Shown piece by piece: positions 27,001-34,275 of a stretch of DNA of 64,000 nt; the first letter of the stretch is position 1; the number at the start of each line of letters is the position of its first letter. The notes under the pieces were generated by a model. It was not told where the DNA came from, ran no database searches, and saw only the letters and a list, made by a program, of their open reading frames with translations. Origin of the DNA: Rhodopseudomonas boonkerdii (GTDB lineage: Bacteria > Pseudomonadota > Alphaproteobacteria > Rhizobiales > Xanthobacteraceae); the NCBI RefSeq assembly GCF_021184025.1, contig NZ_CP036537.1, forward strand, positions 806,001 to 870,000, read 5' to 3'. Made by a program: the position numbers and the translations under genes.

Positions 27001-27408
27001 CGCGAACAGGTCCATCTGGACTTCGCGGCGTTGCCGGCGTCCATAATCGACAACCCGATCCATTCCGACTGGTGAGGGCTCGGCCGGGCGTGCCGGATCA
27101 ATCATCGGCGCCGCTTCGCCACCAGGATCGTCGCCCAGCTCGACATGGCCGATCTCATGCGCCACGAGGAAAGCTTGCTCGAACGGAGAGCCCATATTCT
27201 CGTGAAGAATCAGATCGTCGGCGGCGACGAAAGTCGCGCGGCCGCCATTGAGGACGGCTGCGCCGGCGGCAGTCCGTTCGACATCAATCCCCCGCCGCTT
27301 GGCCTCGGCGACAGCAAAGTCATAGGGCGACCAGGGATCGGCGCCGGATGCAACGAGGCGAGCGTGAAGCTCGGCGGCGACTTGCCTGGCGAGCTCCACA
27401 CTGTCCAT
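24007..27408 (-). CDS. ImmA/IrrE protease-UvrD helicase fusion with degenerate nuclease
   Basis: A 1133-residue protein. Residues 1-180 form an ImmA/IrrE metallopeptidase domain (VAHEIGHVELGDD, HExxH at 84-88). The UvrD/Rep helicase follows, with Walker A GPGTGKT at 217-223, VDEYQDVN (motif II), MVGDAKQSIYRFRGA, and MTIHGAKGLEF late. The C-terminal 250 residues look like an AddB/Cas4-type PD-(D/E)XK nuclease with iron-sulphur cysteines (YESCPRRFFY and TCPNCPAFFICG). However the usual DYKTG block reads RRIRTG, so cleavage is doubtful. ATG 27408 begins 1 nt after the previous stop. The combination suggests a helicase-based defence sensor whose protease acts on a partner protein; this is inference. 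Confidence 0.85.
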   Translation of the reverse strand: MDSVELARQVAAELHARLVASGADPWSPYDFAVAEAKRRGIDVERTAAGAAVLNGGRATFVAADDLILHENMGSPFEQAFLVAHEIGHVELGDDPGGEAAPMIDPARPAEPSPVGMDRVVDYGRRQRREVQMDLFARELLLPRTVARALHVDQGLAASAIAAKLGAPFEVVAQQLFDALLLPPVPPAATAAHVERPLNPLQAAAAAHRGEAYLLEAGPGTGKTQTLIARVEGLLGEGVDPRRILLLTFSNKAAGEMAERIARKRPEAAAAMWIGTFHAFGLDIIRRFHAELGLPKDPRMMDRTEAVELLEGEFPRLRLAYYRNLYDPTQIIADMLAAVSRAKDEVVDAETYAALADAMQAKAQDSDAREAAERAGEVARVYAAYEQLKRNAHCIDFGDLVALPVQLLEKEAAICAALQAQYDHVLVDEYQDVNRSSVRLLSALRPDGRNLWMVGDAKQSIYRFRGASSFNITRFGKEDFAGGNRGRLKRNYRSVPEIVASFSSFAITMRAGDADSGLDADRDANGHRPELRTVQRAEQQQVALADAIEELRRDGYAYRDQAVLCTGNEKLSTIGQDLERLGVPVLFLGSLFERGEVKDLLALLSILVDRRAMGLVRIACWRDFATSFADVVAVFDHLRAAEHAPAGWLRHGEAIPGLSDRGRQTVAKLATALDGFDQTASPWTVLATLLLDRTRIAARLGASEDLADRTRGIAIWQFLNFVRVQPAGRGLPITRLLDRVRRLVRLGDDRDLRQLPAAAQHLDAVRLMTIHGAKGLEFGGVHIPGLNSDTIPRTPPAPPCPAPDGMIAGAEGSALEAFRAGQAEEQECLFYVAQSRARDRLILYAPTEKSNGHNRPLSPFLDRLGATLTRRSLVPARPLPVAAEARDIDLVVDGRLRLGAPQIALYESCPRRFFYTHVLQVGGRRTATAFMHLHEAVRVVVEAVIASDGPVSEQALQDRIDAALAGEGLGEHGYRAEFRDLALAMLRFFLANRAEAVPEAPVALSLSFGGEEIIVRPDEVLVRPDGIRAVRRIRTGHMRSAEGKDVGAAALMLAVRQSFPGAVAELVHLSDGEAHALALSDRELKGRKDKLAKFLGDIRAGRFPAEVSSRTCPNCPAFFICGQTPDGPLQKKFV

Positions 27409-27409
27409 G

Positions 27410-27988
27410 TCAGTCCGCCTCCGCCAACAGCCGGGCGCGCTTCTCGGCCGGGACGCCGGCATCGATCAGCACTTGCTCGAAGGTGACCTGCTCGCCGGCC
27501 ACCGGTTTGCTGTCGGCCTTATAGCTGCGCGCGACAATCAGGTGCGCTGGCCCCCAGGACGACTCCAACTGTGCGACAGAGCTGCGCATCGCATCCGCCA
27601 ATATCGCCAGGAAGCGTCGCGGGATACTGACGAGAGAGACCCGCCGTTCGCGCAGTGCGGTCACGACCTGCCGGGGCACGTCCAGACGCTGCGCGACGGC
27701 GCGCCAGTCATCGACCGTCAGCGCCGCGAAAGGGTCGGCTGCTGCCGCCGGCATAACCTTCGCGTGTTGCGACCAGGCAGCGTCGATCAGCGCCCGATCG
27801 GTAGCAGAGAGGGGTGCGGCATCTTCATAAGCCTCGCGGCTGAGTTCGCGCGAGAGGTCGATGAGCTCCCCGGCATATTCCGGGTATAGCCGCAGATAGC
27901 GTTCCAAGGTCGACCGGCCAGGCTCGCTCTCGACCGCGAACGCGTCGAGCACGGCCTCGCGGGATGGACGTCCGCCGCCGGGGCTCAC
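27410..27988 (-). CDS. unknown protein between sigma-like and IrrE-UvrD genes
   Basis: A 192-residue soluble protein whose GTG overlaps the sigma-like stop by 4 nt. The N-terminal part (STLERYLRLYPEYAGELIDL) is helical. A middle part (TVDDWRAVAQRLDVPRQVVTAL) could be a small helix-turn-helix. Its place between a sigma-like protein and an IrrE-type protease makes it a candidate anti-sigma factor or protease substrate. No family match; this is inference. Confidence 0.65.
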   Translation of the reverse strand: MSPGGGRPSREAVLDAFAVESEPGRSTLERYLRLYPEYAGELIDLSRELSREAYEDAAPLSATDRALIDAAWSQHAKVMPAAAADPFAALTVDDWRAVAQRLDVPRQVVTALRERRVSLVSIPRRFLAILADAMRSSVAQLESSWGPAHLIVARSYKADSKPVAGEQVTFEQVLIDAGVPAEKRARLLAEAD

Positions 27989-28842
27989 CGCTCTTCTCCG
28001 TCGGCCATGGCAGCTCGCAGGGCGGCGAAGGCCTTGTCGCGGTAGGTTCGGACGGTCTTTTCGGAGCGGCCCAAAGCCTTGGCGATGGTCATGACGTCCG
28101 GCTCCTTGGAGTCGATGGGGAAGCCCTGTCTCAACATGTGAATGATCCTGCTTTGTTCTGTCGGTAGAGCTTCAATCGCCGCATCCAGGCGCGACCGGTA
28201 AGACGGGTCGTCGAAATCCGACACGGCGAAGGGATCGTGGGTCCCTGCGGCCGCCTCGACCTCCGGTGACAGTTCTCCGCTCTCCTCGTCATATTCGAGG
28301 GGCTGGGAACGGTTTTCGTCGCGCCAGGCCTTTTCCTGCGCATCGCGCCGCAGGCTCGCTAGCGCGCCATCGAAGCGCACCTCGAAGTAGTCGACCTTTT
28401 CGTCGTAGGCGGCGCGGTCCGCCGAAAAGAGCTCGACGAACCGGCCGAACACCTTGTCGCGCACGACCCCGCGCGTCAGCGATTCCGTCTTTCCATCGGA
28501 GCTTTCCGCCCTGGGCAAACTGCGCAGCACCCGTTCGGTCAAGATCCGATAGAGGCGCTCGAACCACACCTCGTTGTTGTCGCGACGGCTCGCGCGAATG
28601 AAGTAAACGAGACATTCGCTCGGGACGTAGCCCGGGTCCGAGCGCTTGGTGATTTCCGCCCTGGCGATCAAGCCATCACGCGGCAGGACTGCCAATTCGG
28701 CGATGAGGGCTTCTATCTTCGGGTCGCGCTCGTAGAGTTCGCCGCTGAGGCGGCGTTTGCGCAGCGGGGTTACGATCGCTTCGCCCGCGCCACGCGCGTC
28801 TGCCTTTTGCCCGGTGTCGAAAGCTCCCTCCAACTGGTTCAT
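27985..28842 (-). CDS. sigma-70-like (ECF-type) protein
   Basis: A 285-residue protein with a clear C-terminal region 4-like helix-turn-helix (IEALPTEQSRIIHML, then VMTIAKALGRSEKTVRTY). The N-terminal two thirds are less typical of region 2 and longer than in usual ECF factors. It overlaps the AbiEii gene by ATGA and the next gene by GTGA. It may direct transcription of the operon or part of the island. A non-transcriptional role cannot be excluded because region 2 is weak. Confidence 0.7.
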   Translation of the reverse strand: MNQLEGAFDTGQKADARGAGEAIVTPLRKRRLSGELYERDPKIEALIAELAVLPRDGLIARAEITKRSDPGYVPSECLVYFIRASRRDNNEVWFERLYRILTERVLRSLPRAESSDGKTESLTRGVVRDKVFGRFVELFSADRAAYDEKVDYFEVRFDGALASLRRDAQEKAWRDENRSQPLEYDEESGELSPEVEAAAGTHDPFAVSDFDDPSYRSRLDAAIEALPTEQSRIIHMLRQGFPIDSKEPDVMTIAKALGRSEKTVRTYRDKAFAALRAAMADGEER

Positions 28843-29918
28843 CGCGCGGCCCCGCCTCCCGTATCGCCCTTCTTGTTGAGACGCGTCTCGAGCGAGCCGA
28901 TGCTGTCGAGCACCGCCTCGAAATCCGGTGGATCGCCAAAGATCATGCCCTGCATGGCCCTGTAGTCGACGCGCAGTTGCTCGATCATCGCGTCATGCGG
29001 GGCGAGTGCAAACGAGCCAGGCGCAGCGCTCGCGAGATCGAAGTCCGGTCGATTGAAGAACATCCGGGCGTGCGCGACGCAATCCGCACCGAGCGCCGGA
29101 TCAGCGATGGCGGCGGCGCCGACGCGGGCCGCGGCGAGCTGGTGCAGGTCATAATAGTGACGGGAAACGCGTTGGCCGCCCCCGCGCAGCTCGCCGCGCT
29201 TGTCGAACCAGCGCCGCAGCCCATGGAGGATGACAACCTTGTCCCAGAAGGTACGTTCCGGATCGACCGTGCGGACGGCCGGCACGGTCAGGTCGAGCGC
29301 CGGCAGATCATCATCGACATAGGGTTTGATCGGCACTTCGCTGTTCGGATCGAGCGCGGATTTCGCGCCCGACTCGATCTTGATCGCTGCCCGCACATAA
29401 TCCGATCGCGGCGTCGCCGCGGGATACCAGATCAGAAGCGTCTGCCCGTCGGGATCAGCGTCATCGGCTTCCACTCGGGCCGCGCCGGCATCGAGGCCGG
29501 CAGCCTGAAGCCGGTCCTGCAGGATCTGCGTCAACTCAGCCCGCAGCGGGCCGTTGATGTAGGCTTGGCAGGCGTCCTTGATCGCATCGAGGCGCGCCCG
29601 GCGCTTTTTGCTACTCAGCGCTTCGAGCTCCTCGATGGTCGCCGGCTCGCCGATGTCGTCCCGAAACACCGTGACATCAATGTCTTCGGAGAAGCGATTG
29701 ATCAAACCAAACCCTTTGGACAGGGAGGTTCCACCTTTGAAGAGGAGGCGGGGTCCGCCCTCTTTCAAGCCATTGAACAAGGCATCCAGCGTCCAGCAGA
29801 CCCAGAAGTCCTTCTCGATATTCTGAGACGCCGTGCCGAGGCGTAGCGCCGTCGTATCGAAGGCGCTCAACATCGCGTCCGACCCGGCCGCGAGAACCTC
29901 GTCGAAAGCCGGATTCAT
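28839..29918 (-). CDS. AbiEii-like nucleotidyltransferase toxin
   Basis: A 359-residue protein with the nucleotidyltransferase signature GGTSLSKGFGLINRFSEDID (62-81) of the AbiEii/AbiGii family, toxins of type IV toxin-antitoxin pairs that modify RNA to stop growth during phage infection. The preceding gene encodes an AbiEi-like protein and overlaps by 4 nt, the normal order. The next gene also overlaps by 4 nt, which ties the pair to the sigma-like/IrrE-UvrD genes. Confidence 0.87.
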   Translation of the reverse strand: MNPAFDEVLAAGSDAMLSAFDTTALRLGTASQNIEKDFWVCWTLDALFNGLKEGGPRLLFKGGTSLSKGFGLINRFSEDIDVTVFRDDIGEPATIEELEALSSKKRRARLDAIKDACQAYINGPLRAELTQILQDRLQAAGLDAGAARVEADDADPDGQTLLIWYPAATPRSDYVRAAIKIESGAKSALDPNSEVPIKPYVDDDLPALDLTVPAVRTVDPERTFWDKVVILHGLRRWFDKRGELRGGGQRVSRHYYDLHQLAAARVGAAAIADPALGADCVAHARMFFNRPDFDLASAAPGSFALAPHDAMIEQLRVDYRAMQGMIFGDPPDFEAVLDSIGSLETRLNKKGDTGGGAAR

Positions 29919-30745
29919 GTCTTCACCGCCCGGGCTGCACCGCGCTTGGCAGTTTGTGCCTTCTGCGGGGAAAGCGGCTTTCGCTTGGGCCGGGCGACGG
30001 CAGCATGACGCTGATCATCGGCATCGTCCGCCGTTCTTTGTTGATGACGATCATGATCAGCATCATCACGATCATCATCGACGTGCCGACGACGAACGCC
30101 GGCGTCGCTTTCAACGAGCGGCTTGAGAAACACCCACATCCATGTCGGAAGAGCTGTCATACCGGCAGTGAGATCCGCTTTGAGGGGCGGTCCCACCGTG
30201 GGATCTTCGAAAAGATTGGCGAGCTTGCGCCTAACCTGATCACTTTCTCCTTCACGAACCATGAGATCGCGCAGCCAGTGAAGCGCTTGGACGACGCGCA
30301 TCGCTGGTCGTCCGGCCCAGAATAGCTTGCTGGCCGCGGTTGGACGGAAGGTGATCGTTACGTTGCCGAGCTTGATCGCGCGGCGCCGAGCGTCGGTGTG
30401 CACCACGATTTTGGCGGGGACGGCGTCAGTTAGGCCCAGATCGTTCGCCGCGGTCATGCCGTCGACAAGCATCCGGGTTTGGTCACGTCGCCCGACGGCG
30501 TCGATGACTGAGCGCGGATCAGGCGGATTGGGTTTCTGGGTGAGTTTGTTGAAGCCAGGCTGATCGTAGAGCCCACGATCAATCCGCCTAAGGATTTCGA
30601 CCTTCGTCAGCCGCTGCAACGCCTTATCGACCGCGTCCCGCGAGGCGAGATCGACGAAGTCACTGGGCGTCCAGACCTTGCGTGGCGCATCCGCACGGAT
30701 GCGCTCGAGCATGGCTTTCTTCAGATCGGGCGAGTCGGTGTTCAT
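29915..30745 (-). CDS. AbiEi-like antitoxin/repressor (DUF6088) with odd tail
   Basis: A 276-residue protein. The N-terminal winged helix-turn-helix (about 20-60; FVDLASRDAVDKALQRLTK) and the following domain (MLVDGMTAANDLGLTDAVPA) fit DUF6088/AbiEi antitoxins. ATG 30745 sits inside operator 1, as expected for autoregulation. From about residue 202 the protein becomes a His/Asp/Arg-rich tail (HVDDDRDDADHDRHQQRTAD) encoded by a GATCAT-like simple repeat; family members I know of do not have this. Overlaps AbiEii by ATGA. Confidence 0.78.
   Translation of the reverse strand: MNTDSPDLKKAMLERIRADAPRKVWTPSDFVDLASRDAVDKALQRLTKVEILRRIDRGLYDQPGFNKLTQKPNPPDPRSVIDAVGRRDQTRMLVDGMTAANDLGLTDAVPAKIVVHTDARRRAIKLGNVTITFRPTAASKLFWAGRPAMRVVQALHWLRDLMVREGESDQVRRKLANLFEDPTVGPPLKADLTAGMTALPTWMWVFLKPLVESDAGVRRRHVDDDRDDADHDRHQQRTADDADDQRHAAVARPKRKPLSPQKAQTAKRGAARAVKT
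30046..30092. repeat. simple-sequence tract (GATCAT-like)
   Basis: Imperfect copies of gatcat/catcat make a low-complexity stretch inside the AbiEi-like gene. They encode the Asp/His-rich tail and could expand or contract by slippage. Confidence 0.5.
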
Positions 30746-30773
30746 GTCCGAAAATTGTAGTCCTTTTTCGGAC
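30745..30773 (-). promoter_or_regulatory. operator 1 of the AbiE operon
   Basis: GTCCGAAAA (30746-30754) and TTTTCGGAC (30765-30773) are perfect inverted arms 10 nt apart. The site abuts the ATG of the AbiEi-like gene. Same half-sites and spacing as operator 2. AbiEi antitoxins are known to bind two inverted repeats in their own promoter. Confidence 0.75.
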
Positions 30774-30787
30774 GCGAACCAAGTGGA

Positions 30788-30819
30788 TTGTCCGAAATAA
30801 ATATACAAATTTCGGACAA
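30788..30819 (-). promoter_or_regulatory. operator 2 of the AbiE operon
   Basis: TTGTCCGAAAT (30788-30798) and ATTTCGGACAA (30809-30819) are perfect 11-bp arms with a 10-nt AT-rich spacer. On the minus strand the spacer holds TATATT, a possible -10 element. Confidence 0.78.
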
Positions 30820-30820
30820 T

Positions 30821-31450
30821 CTAAATAGGTAGGCCGCCCACCTGAGAATGGCTCCTTCGGCCGTATGCAACTTTGCCGACCGTCCTGGCGAGCCAGCTCG
30901 GTAGCTGGGGCGCGACCGCGACGAGTTCGCCGAACGTGGAAGACGGCAACTTGCGCTTCAACGTCATCAAGGCGGCTTCTGCCTTTTCCGGCCCCAGCCA
31001 GGCGAGCGCTCGCACCGCCTGTCCGGCGGGCCGATCGGCCAGCGCCAACTGCCAGCGCGGCGCATGCCGCAGCTCGACGACCTGCTGGCCCAGATTCATC
31101 GTCCGGCTACGGCCCGATGTCAGATAGACCGACCGGACCGGCACCTGTGTCGTGAGGCCGAGCGCGTTAGCGGCCGCGGCACCGTTCGACACGATGGTTT
31201 CGCCGCGCTGGAGCGCGAGGGCTTCGACGGCCTTCTCGACGGAGGGCGCGCGGACGCCGAACCGACTCGAAACCGGGCGCAGATAGACGCCGCGCCCGGC
31301 ACGCATCAGCCGGCCACGTTCAGCCAGTCGCGACAAGGCTTGATCCACCGCGGCGCGATTGCCGAGATGGAGCAGGCTCTTCGCCGCGATCGGAGCGCCC
31401 TCGGGCAAGCCCTCGGCGTGCGCCAGAATCTGTTCGGTCAGTCGTTGCAC
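30821..31450 (-). CDS. second AbiEi-like (DUF6088) regulator
   Basis: A 209-residue protein of the same family as the neighbour at 29915-30745, with N-terminal helix-turn-helix (LLHLGNRAAVDQALSRLAERG) and RAGRGVYLRPVSSRFGV. It lacks the long tail and is not followed by its own toxin. GTG 31450 is chosen because AGGAAAAG lies before it and the operator/promoter lies just upstream; the frame is open further but would run through the promoter. It may be a solitary antitoxin or regulate the downstream operon. Confidence 0.75.
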   Translation of the reverse strand: MQRLTEQILAHAEGLPEGAPIAAKSLLHLGNRAAVDQALSRLAERGRLMRAGRGVYLRPVSSRFGVRAPSVEKAVEALALQRGETIVSNGAAAANALGLTTQVPVRSVYLTSGRSRTMNLGQQVVELRHAPRWQLALADRPAGQAVRALAWLGPEKAEAALMTLKRKLPSSTFGELVAVAPQLPSWLARTVGKVAYGRRSHSQVGGLPI

Positions 31451-31460
31451 GGCACTTTTC

Positions 31461-31497
31461 CTGTCAGAAATATATGCGGTTTTCTGACAGTTTTCAA
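31461..31497 (-). promoter_or_regulatory. promoter and operator of the second AbiEi-like gene
   Basis: CTGTCAGAAA (31461-31470) and TTTCTGACAG (31481-31490) are perfect 10-bp arms 10 nt apart. On the minus strand TTGAAA (31497-31492) and TATATT (31474-31469) are separated by exactly 17 nt, a good sigma-70 promoter that the operator overlaps. The layout equals that of the neighbouring AbiE operators but with different half-sites. Confidence 0.78.
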
Positions 31498-31625
31498 TCT
31501 CCCCCAAACCGACTGGAAGGGCCAGCGATTGAGAGGGGGCCTGGAGGGGAAAGCCTTCCCCTGCGGCCGAGCCCAGGGTCTCGGCCGACCGCTTCTGCGG
31601 GGAGACCCCGCAACGCCCCCATTAG

Positions 31626-31706
31626 AGTGAGAGTGTGGACCGGATTTCCGTGACGGGTTGAGGGTCGGGAGAGAGTCTTCCGGCGCCCGTCATGGAGTTT
31701 GATCCC
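31626..31706 (+). promoter_or_regulatory. structured 5' leader, copy L2
   Basis: GACGGG (31652-31657) pairs with CCCGTC (31686-31691). Inside, after a 7-nt linker, TCGGGA (31665-31670) pairs with TTCCGG (31678-31683). GGAG for the DUF932 gene follows at 31694. The leader begins with AGTGAGAG (31626-31633), as in L3. Confidence 0.65.
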
Positions 31707-32900
31707 ATGAACATGCAGGTTCTCGATGCCCGGCGCGACGTGAGTGGCGGCTGGAAGGTGGACGTCAACCGCGGCGAGCGCATCGGTCGGGTTTCCTCGG
31801 AGTGGTTCTCGCGACCCGACGACGAGCGCTATCTCTCGCTCGCCGAACTCGGCCGGACCGTCCGCGAGCGCACCGAGCGCAGCCGAACGCGCGTTGTCGA
31901 ATCCGCGCTTATCCATGTCGAAGCCAGCCGCACCGATCCCGAACGGCTTGCCCTGATCCTACCAGGCGCCGACAAGCCCATCGCTCCGACGCACTGGAGT
32001 TTCGGTCAGCTCGCGAGCCAGGTCGGCGCGCCGGCCGCCTATCTGCGGCAGCTCCCCGCCGCGCTCGCCGGCATCAACCTGCAATATGGGCTGACCGCCC
32101 ACCGCGCCGAGCAGATCAAGACCCTCGAGACCGACGACGGCCGCGTCGAGCTGCGCGCCGTGACCGGCCCCGACTACGGCCGGATCTACGACCACGAGCT
32201 GGTCGAAGCCGTGCAGCGCATCGCCGGCAACGGCACCGGCGACACCCGTTGGAAAGTGCCCGGTGTCCTCGACTGGTCGACCGGCGTCTATAATCCGCGC
32301 GTCGACATCACCAAGGACACCACGACGCTCTACGCTTCCGATCGCGACGTCTTCCTTTTCCTCGTCGACGATCTGAATCCGATCGAAGCCGGCAAGCTCG
32401 CGGATGGATCGCCCGATCTCTATTTCAGGGGCTTCTATGCCTGGAACAGCGAAGTGGGCGCCAAGACCCTTGGTATCGCGTCCTTCTATCTCAGGGCCGT
32501 GTGCCAGAATCGCAATTTGTGGGGCGTCGAAGATTTCGAGGAGATCTCCATCCGCCATTCCAAATACGCCGCTTCGCGCTTCGCCCATGAGGCGGCGCCG
32601 GCCTTGCTCAGCTTCGCGGACTCCTCACCGCAGCCGTTCATCACCGGCATCAAGGCGGCGCGCGAACGCATCGTCGCGCACAAGGACGAAGAGCGCACCG
32701 AATTCCTGCGCCGCCGCGGCTTCTCGAAAGCCGAGACGGGCAAAATCATCGACGCGGTGCTGGCCGAGGAAGGCCGCCCGCCGGAAAGCATCTTCGATTT
32801 CGTCCAGGGCATCACCGCCGTCGCGCGCGACAAGCCCCACCAGGACGCGCGGCTCGAGCTCGAAGGCAAGGCCAAGAAGCTGCTCGATCGCGCCGCCTGA
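31707..32900 (+). CDS. DUF932 domain protein
   Basis: A 397-residue protein of the DUF932 family, full length. ATG 31707 is chosen because the leader's GGAG (31694-31697) lies at proper spacing and because the homologue at the left edge starts at the matching place; the earlier ATG at 31692 would put the ribosome site inside the gene. It contains GNGTGDTRWKVPGVLDW and DVFLFLVDDLNPIEAG. First gene of the plus-strand ICE backbone. Its biochemical role is unknown; it is a conserved companion of ParB and the strawberry-notch helicase in such elements. Confidence 0.92.
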   Translation: MNMQVLDARRDVSGGWKVDVNRGERIGRVSSEWFSRPDDERYLSLAELGRTVRERTERSRTRVVESALIHVEASRTDPERLALILPGADKPIAPTHWSFGQLASQVGAPAAYLRQLPAALAGINLQYGLTAHRAEQIKTLETDDGRVELRAVTGPDYGRIYDHELVEAVQRIAGNGTGDTRWKVPGVLDWSTGVYNPRVDITKDTTTLYASDRDVFLFLVDDLNPIEAGKLADGSPDLYFRGFYAWNSEVGAKTLGIASFYLRAVCQNRNLWGVEDFEEISIRHSKYAASRFAHEAAPALLSFADSSPQPFITGIKAARERIVAHKDEERTEFLRRRGFSKAETGKIIDAVLAEEGRPPESIFDFVQGITAVARDKPHQDARLELEGKAKKLLDRAA

Positions 32901-32910
32901 TCCCCGCAAT

Positions 32911-32943
32911 GCCGGAGATGCGGTTGTCCGTGTCTCCGGCTTT
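32911..32943 (+). terminator. terminator after DUF932
   Basis: GCCGGAGA (32911-32918) pairs with TCTCCGGC (32933-32940), followed by TTT. Located 10 nt after the DUF932 stop. Confidence 0.55.
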
Positions 32944-33051
32944 GCGTCCCCTAGCCATACTGTTTCCGGGCTGTCTTGTGGCCCAGATCCAGGTCACCTA
33001 TTCAGTGGTGCGGCATGGAGCACAATCGCCAAACGAGCGACTGGATACAGA

Positions 33052-34170
33052 ATGGTAGAGCAGGCGCCTGCGGAATATTACATCGATGAAAGCGGCAATA
33101 CCGGCGACCTGAGCACGGTCAAAATCGACTCCTACTTCGTCGAACAGCGCATGTTCGCCTTGGCTGCATTCGGCTGCACGCTCGACCAGGACTTCACCGA
33201 TAAATTGGGCGCACTAAAAAAGGCGCACCGCATCCAGTCGTCGGAGCTCAAATCAAAACAGGCTTATGACAAGCCGCGCTTCATCTTTGATCTTCTGGAC
33301 CTCCTTGAGACGCGCCGCGCCCCAATCTTTATCGAGCTTGTCGACAAGCACTTCTTCGTTGTCGTGAACATCATCGAGCGAATGGTGGTGCCCTATGTGG
33401 GGGAATGCGACACTCAACCTGGCGCCCTTTGGATGAAGGGCGTTATGGCGAACTACATGGCGCTATATGCACCTCCCGAGCTGGCTCACGCCTTTGCCGC
33501 ATGTTGCCAAAGCAGAGACCACGCGGAAATACGCGAACTTTACAAGCAAATAATTCGGTGGGCGCAGGGAAGCGGAGTTCCGCCTACTGACGTGGCGGCG
33601 GGGATCATCCGTTTTGCGCGCGACAGCTTGAAGGACTTCCGCAAGCTGCCGAAAGCCAAGGCCGTCGAGCGGGCATTACCGATTCCCGACAAGAATCCCG
33701 CCGGGAAGCTGCTCTGGGTTCTGCCGAACCTGACATCGTTCACCAACATCTACGCCCGGATCAATCGCTTCGCGCGAAAGCAGGTTTCCGGCGTGACGCT
33801 GTTCCACGACGAGCAATTGCAGTTCGGAGACATTCTTCTGCACAACAAGAAGCTCGCAGAGGACCTGGCGCAGCTTGGCGTGAAATTGCCCCTGCAGACG
33901 GCCGACTTCGAATTCTCGCAGGCGGCCGACCTGCAATTCCAGCGATCGCACGATTCTATCGGCATTCAGGTCGCCGACGTCCTCGCCGGTTTCATCGCGC
34001 GATATGTACAGGACGCTGTGTGGGGCGGCGCCCCCATGCATCCTGACAAGGTAGCGATTTTCCGCCGCCTCGTCGCAACAGGCGACCGCAGCTTGGGTTC
34101 GGGTGTCAACTTCGTCGCGCCCGACAACATGATCCGCTTCCTCGGCATCGAACCGCGCTCGAATTTCTAG
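33052..34170 (+). CDS. DUF3800 protein
   Basis: A 372-residue protein starting MVEQAPAEYYIDESGNTGD; YIDESGNTGD is the DUF3800 signature. The fold is related to RNase H-like nucleases, and the acidic residues of DESG and a late aspartate (SIGIQVADVLAGF) are plausible metal ligands. It appears to be cargo inserted between DUF932 and parB. DUF3800 genes are common on mobile elements, and several structured RNA families have been named for their association with them. Base composition is slightly less GC-rich than the backbone. Confidence 0.83.
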   Translation: MVEQAPAEYYIDESGNTGDLSTVKIDSYFVEQRMFALAAFGCTLDQDFTDKLGALKKAHRIQSSELKSKQAYDKPRFIFDLLDLLETRRAPIFIELVDKHFFVVVNIIERMVVPYVGECDTQPGALWMKGVMANYMALYAPPELAHAFAACCQSRDHAEIRELYKQIIRWAQGSGVPPTDVAAGIIRFARDSLKDFRKLPKAKAVERALPIPDKNPAGKLLWVLPNLTSFTNIYARINRFARKQVSGVTLFHDEQLQFGDILLHNKKLAEDLAQLGVKLPLQTADFEFSQAADLQFQRSHDSIGIQVADVLAGFIARYVQDAVWGGAPMHPDKVAIFRRLVATGDRSLGSGVNFVAPDNMIRFLGIEPRSNF

Positions 34171-34275
34171 GGCGGCATCAAGCCGTCATGGGCGAATACG
34201 AAGGACTGGCGCGGGATCATCGCCGGTTCTGGCAGTGACCTTACCGATGGCGTTTGATGGTGTCGCTGCCCTCCT

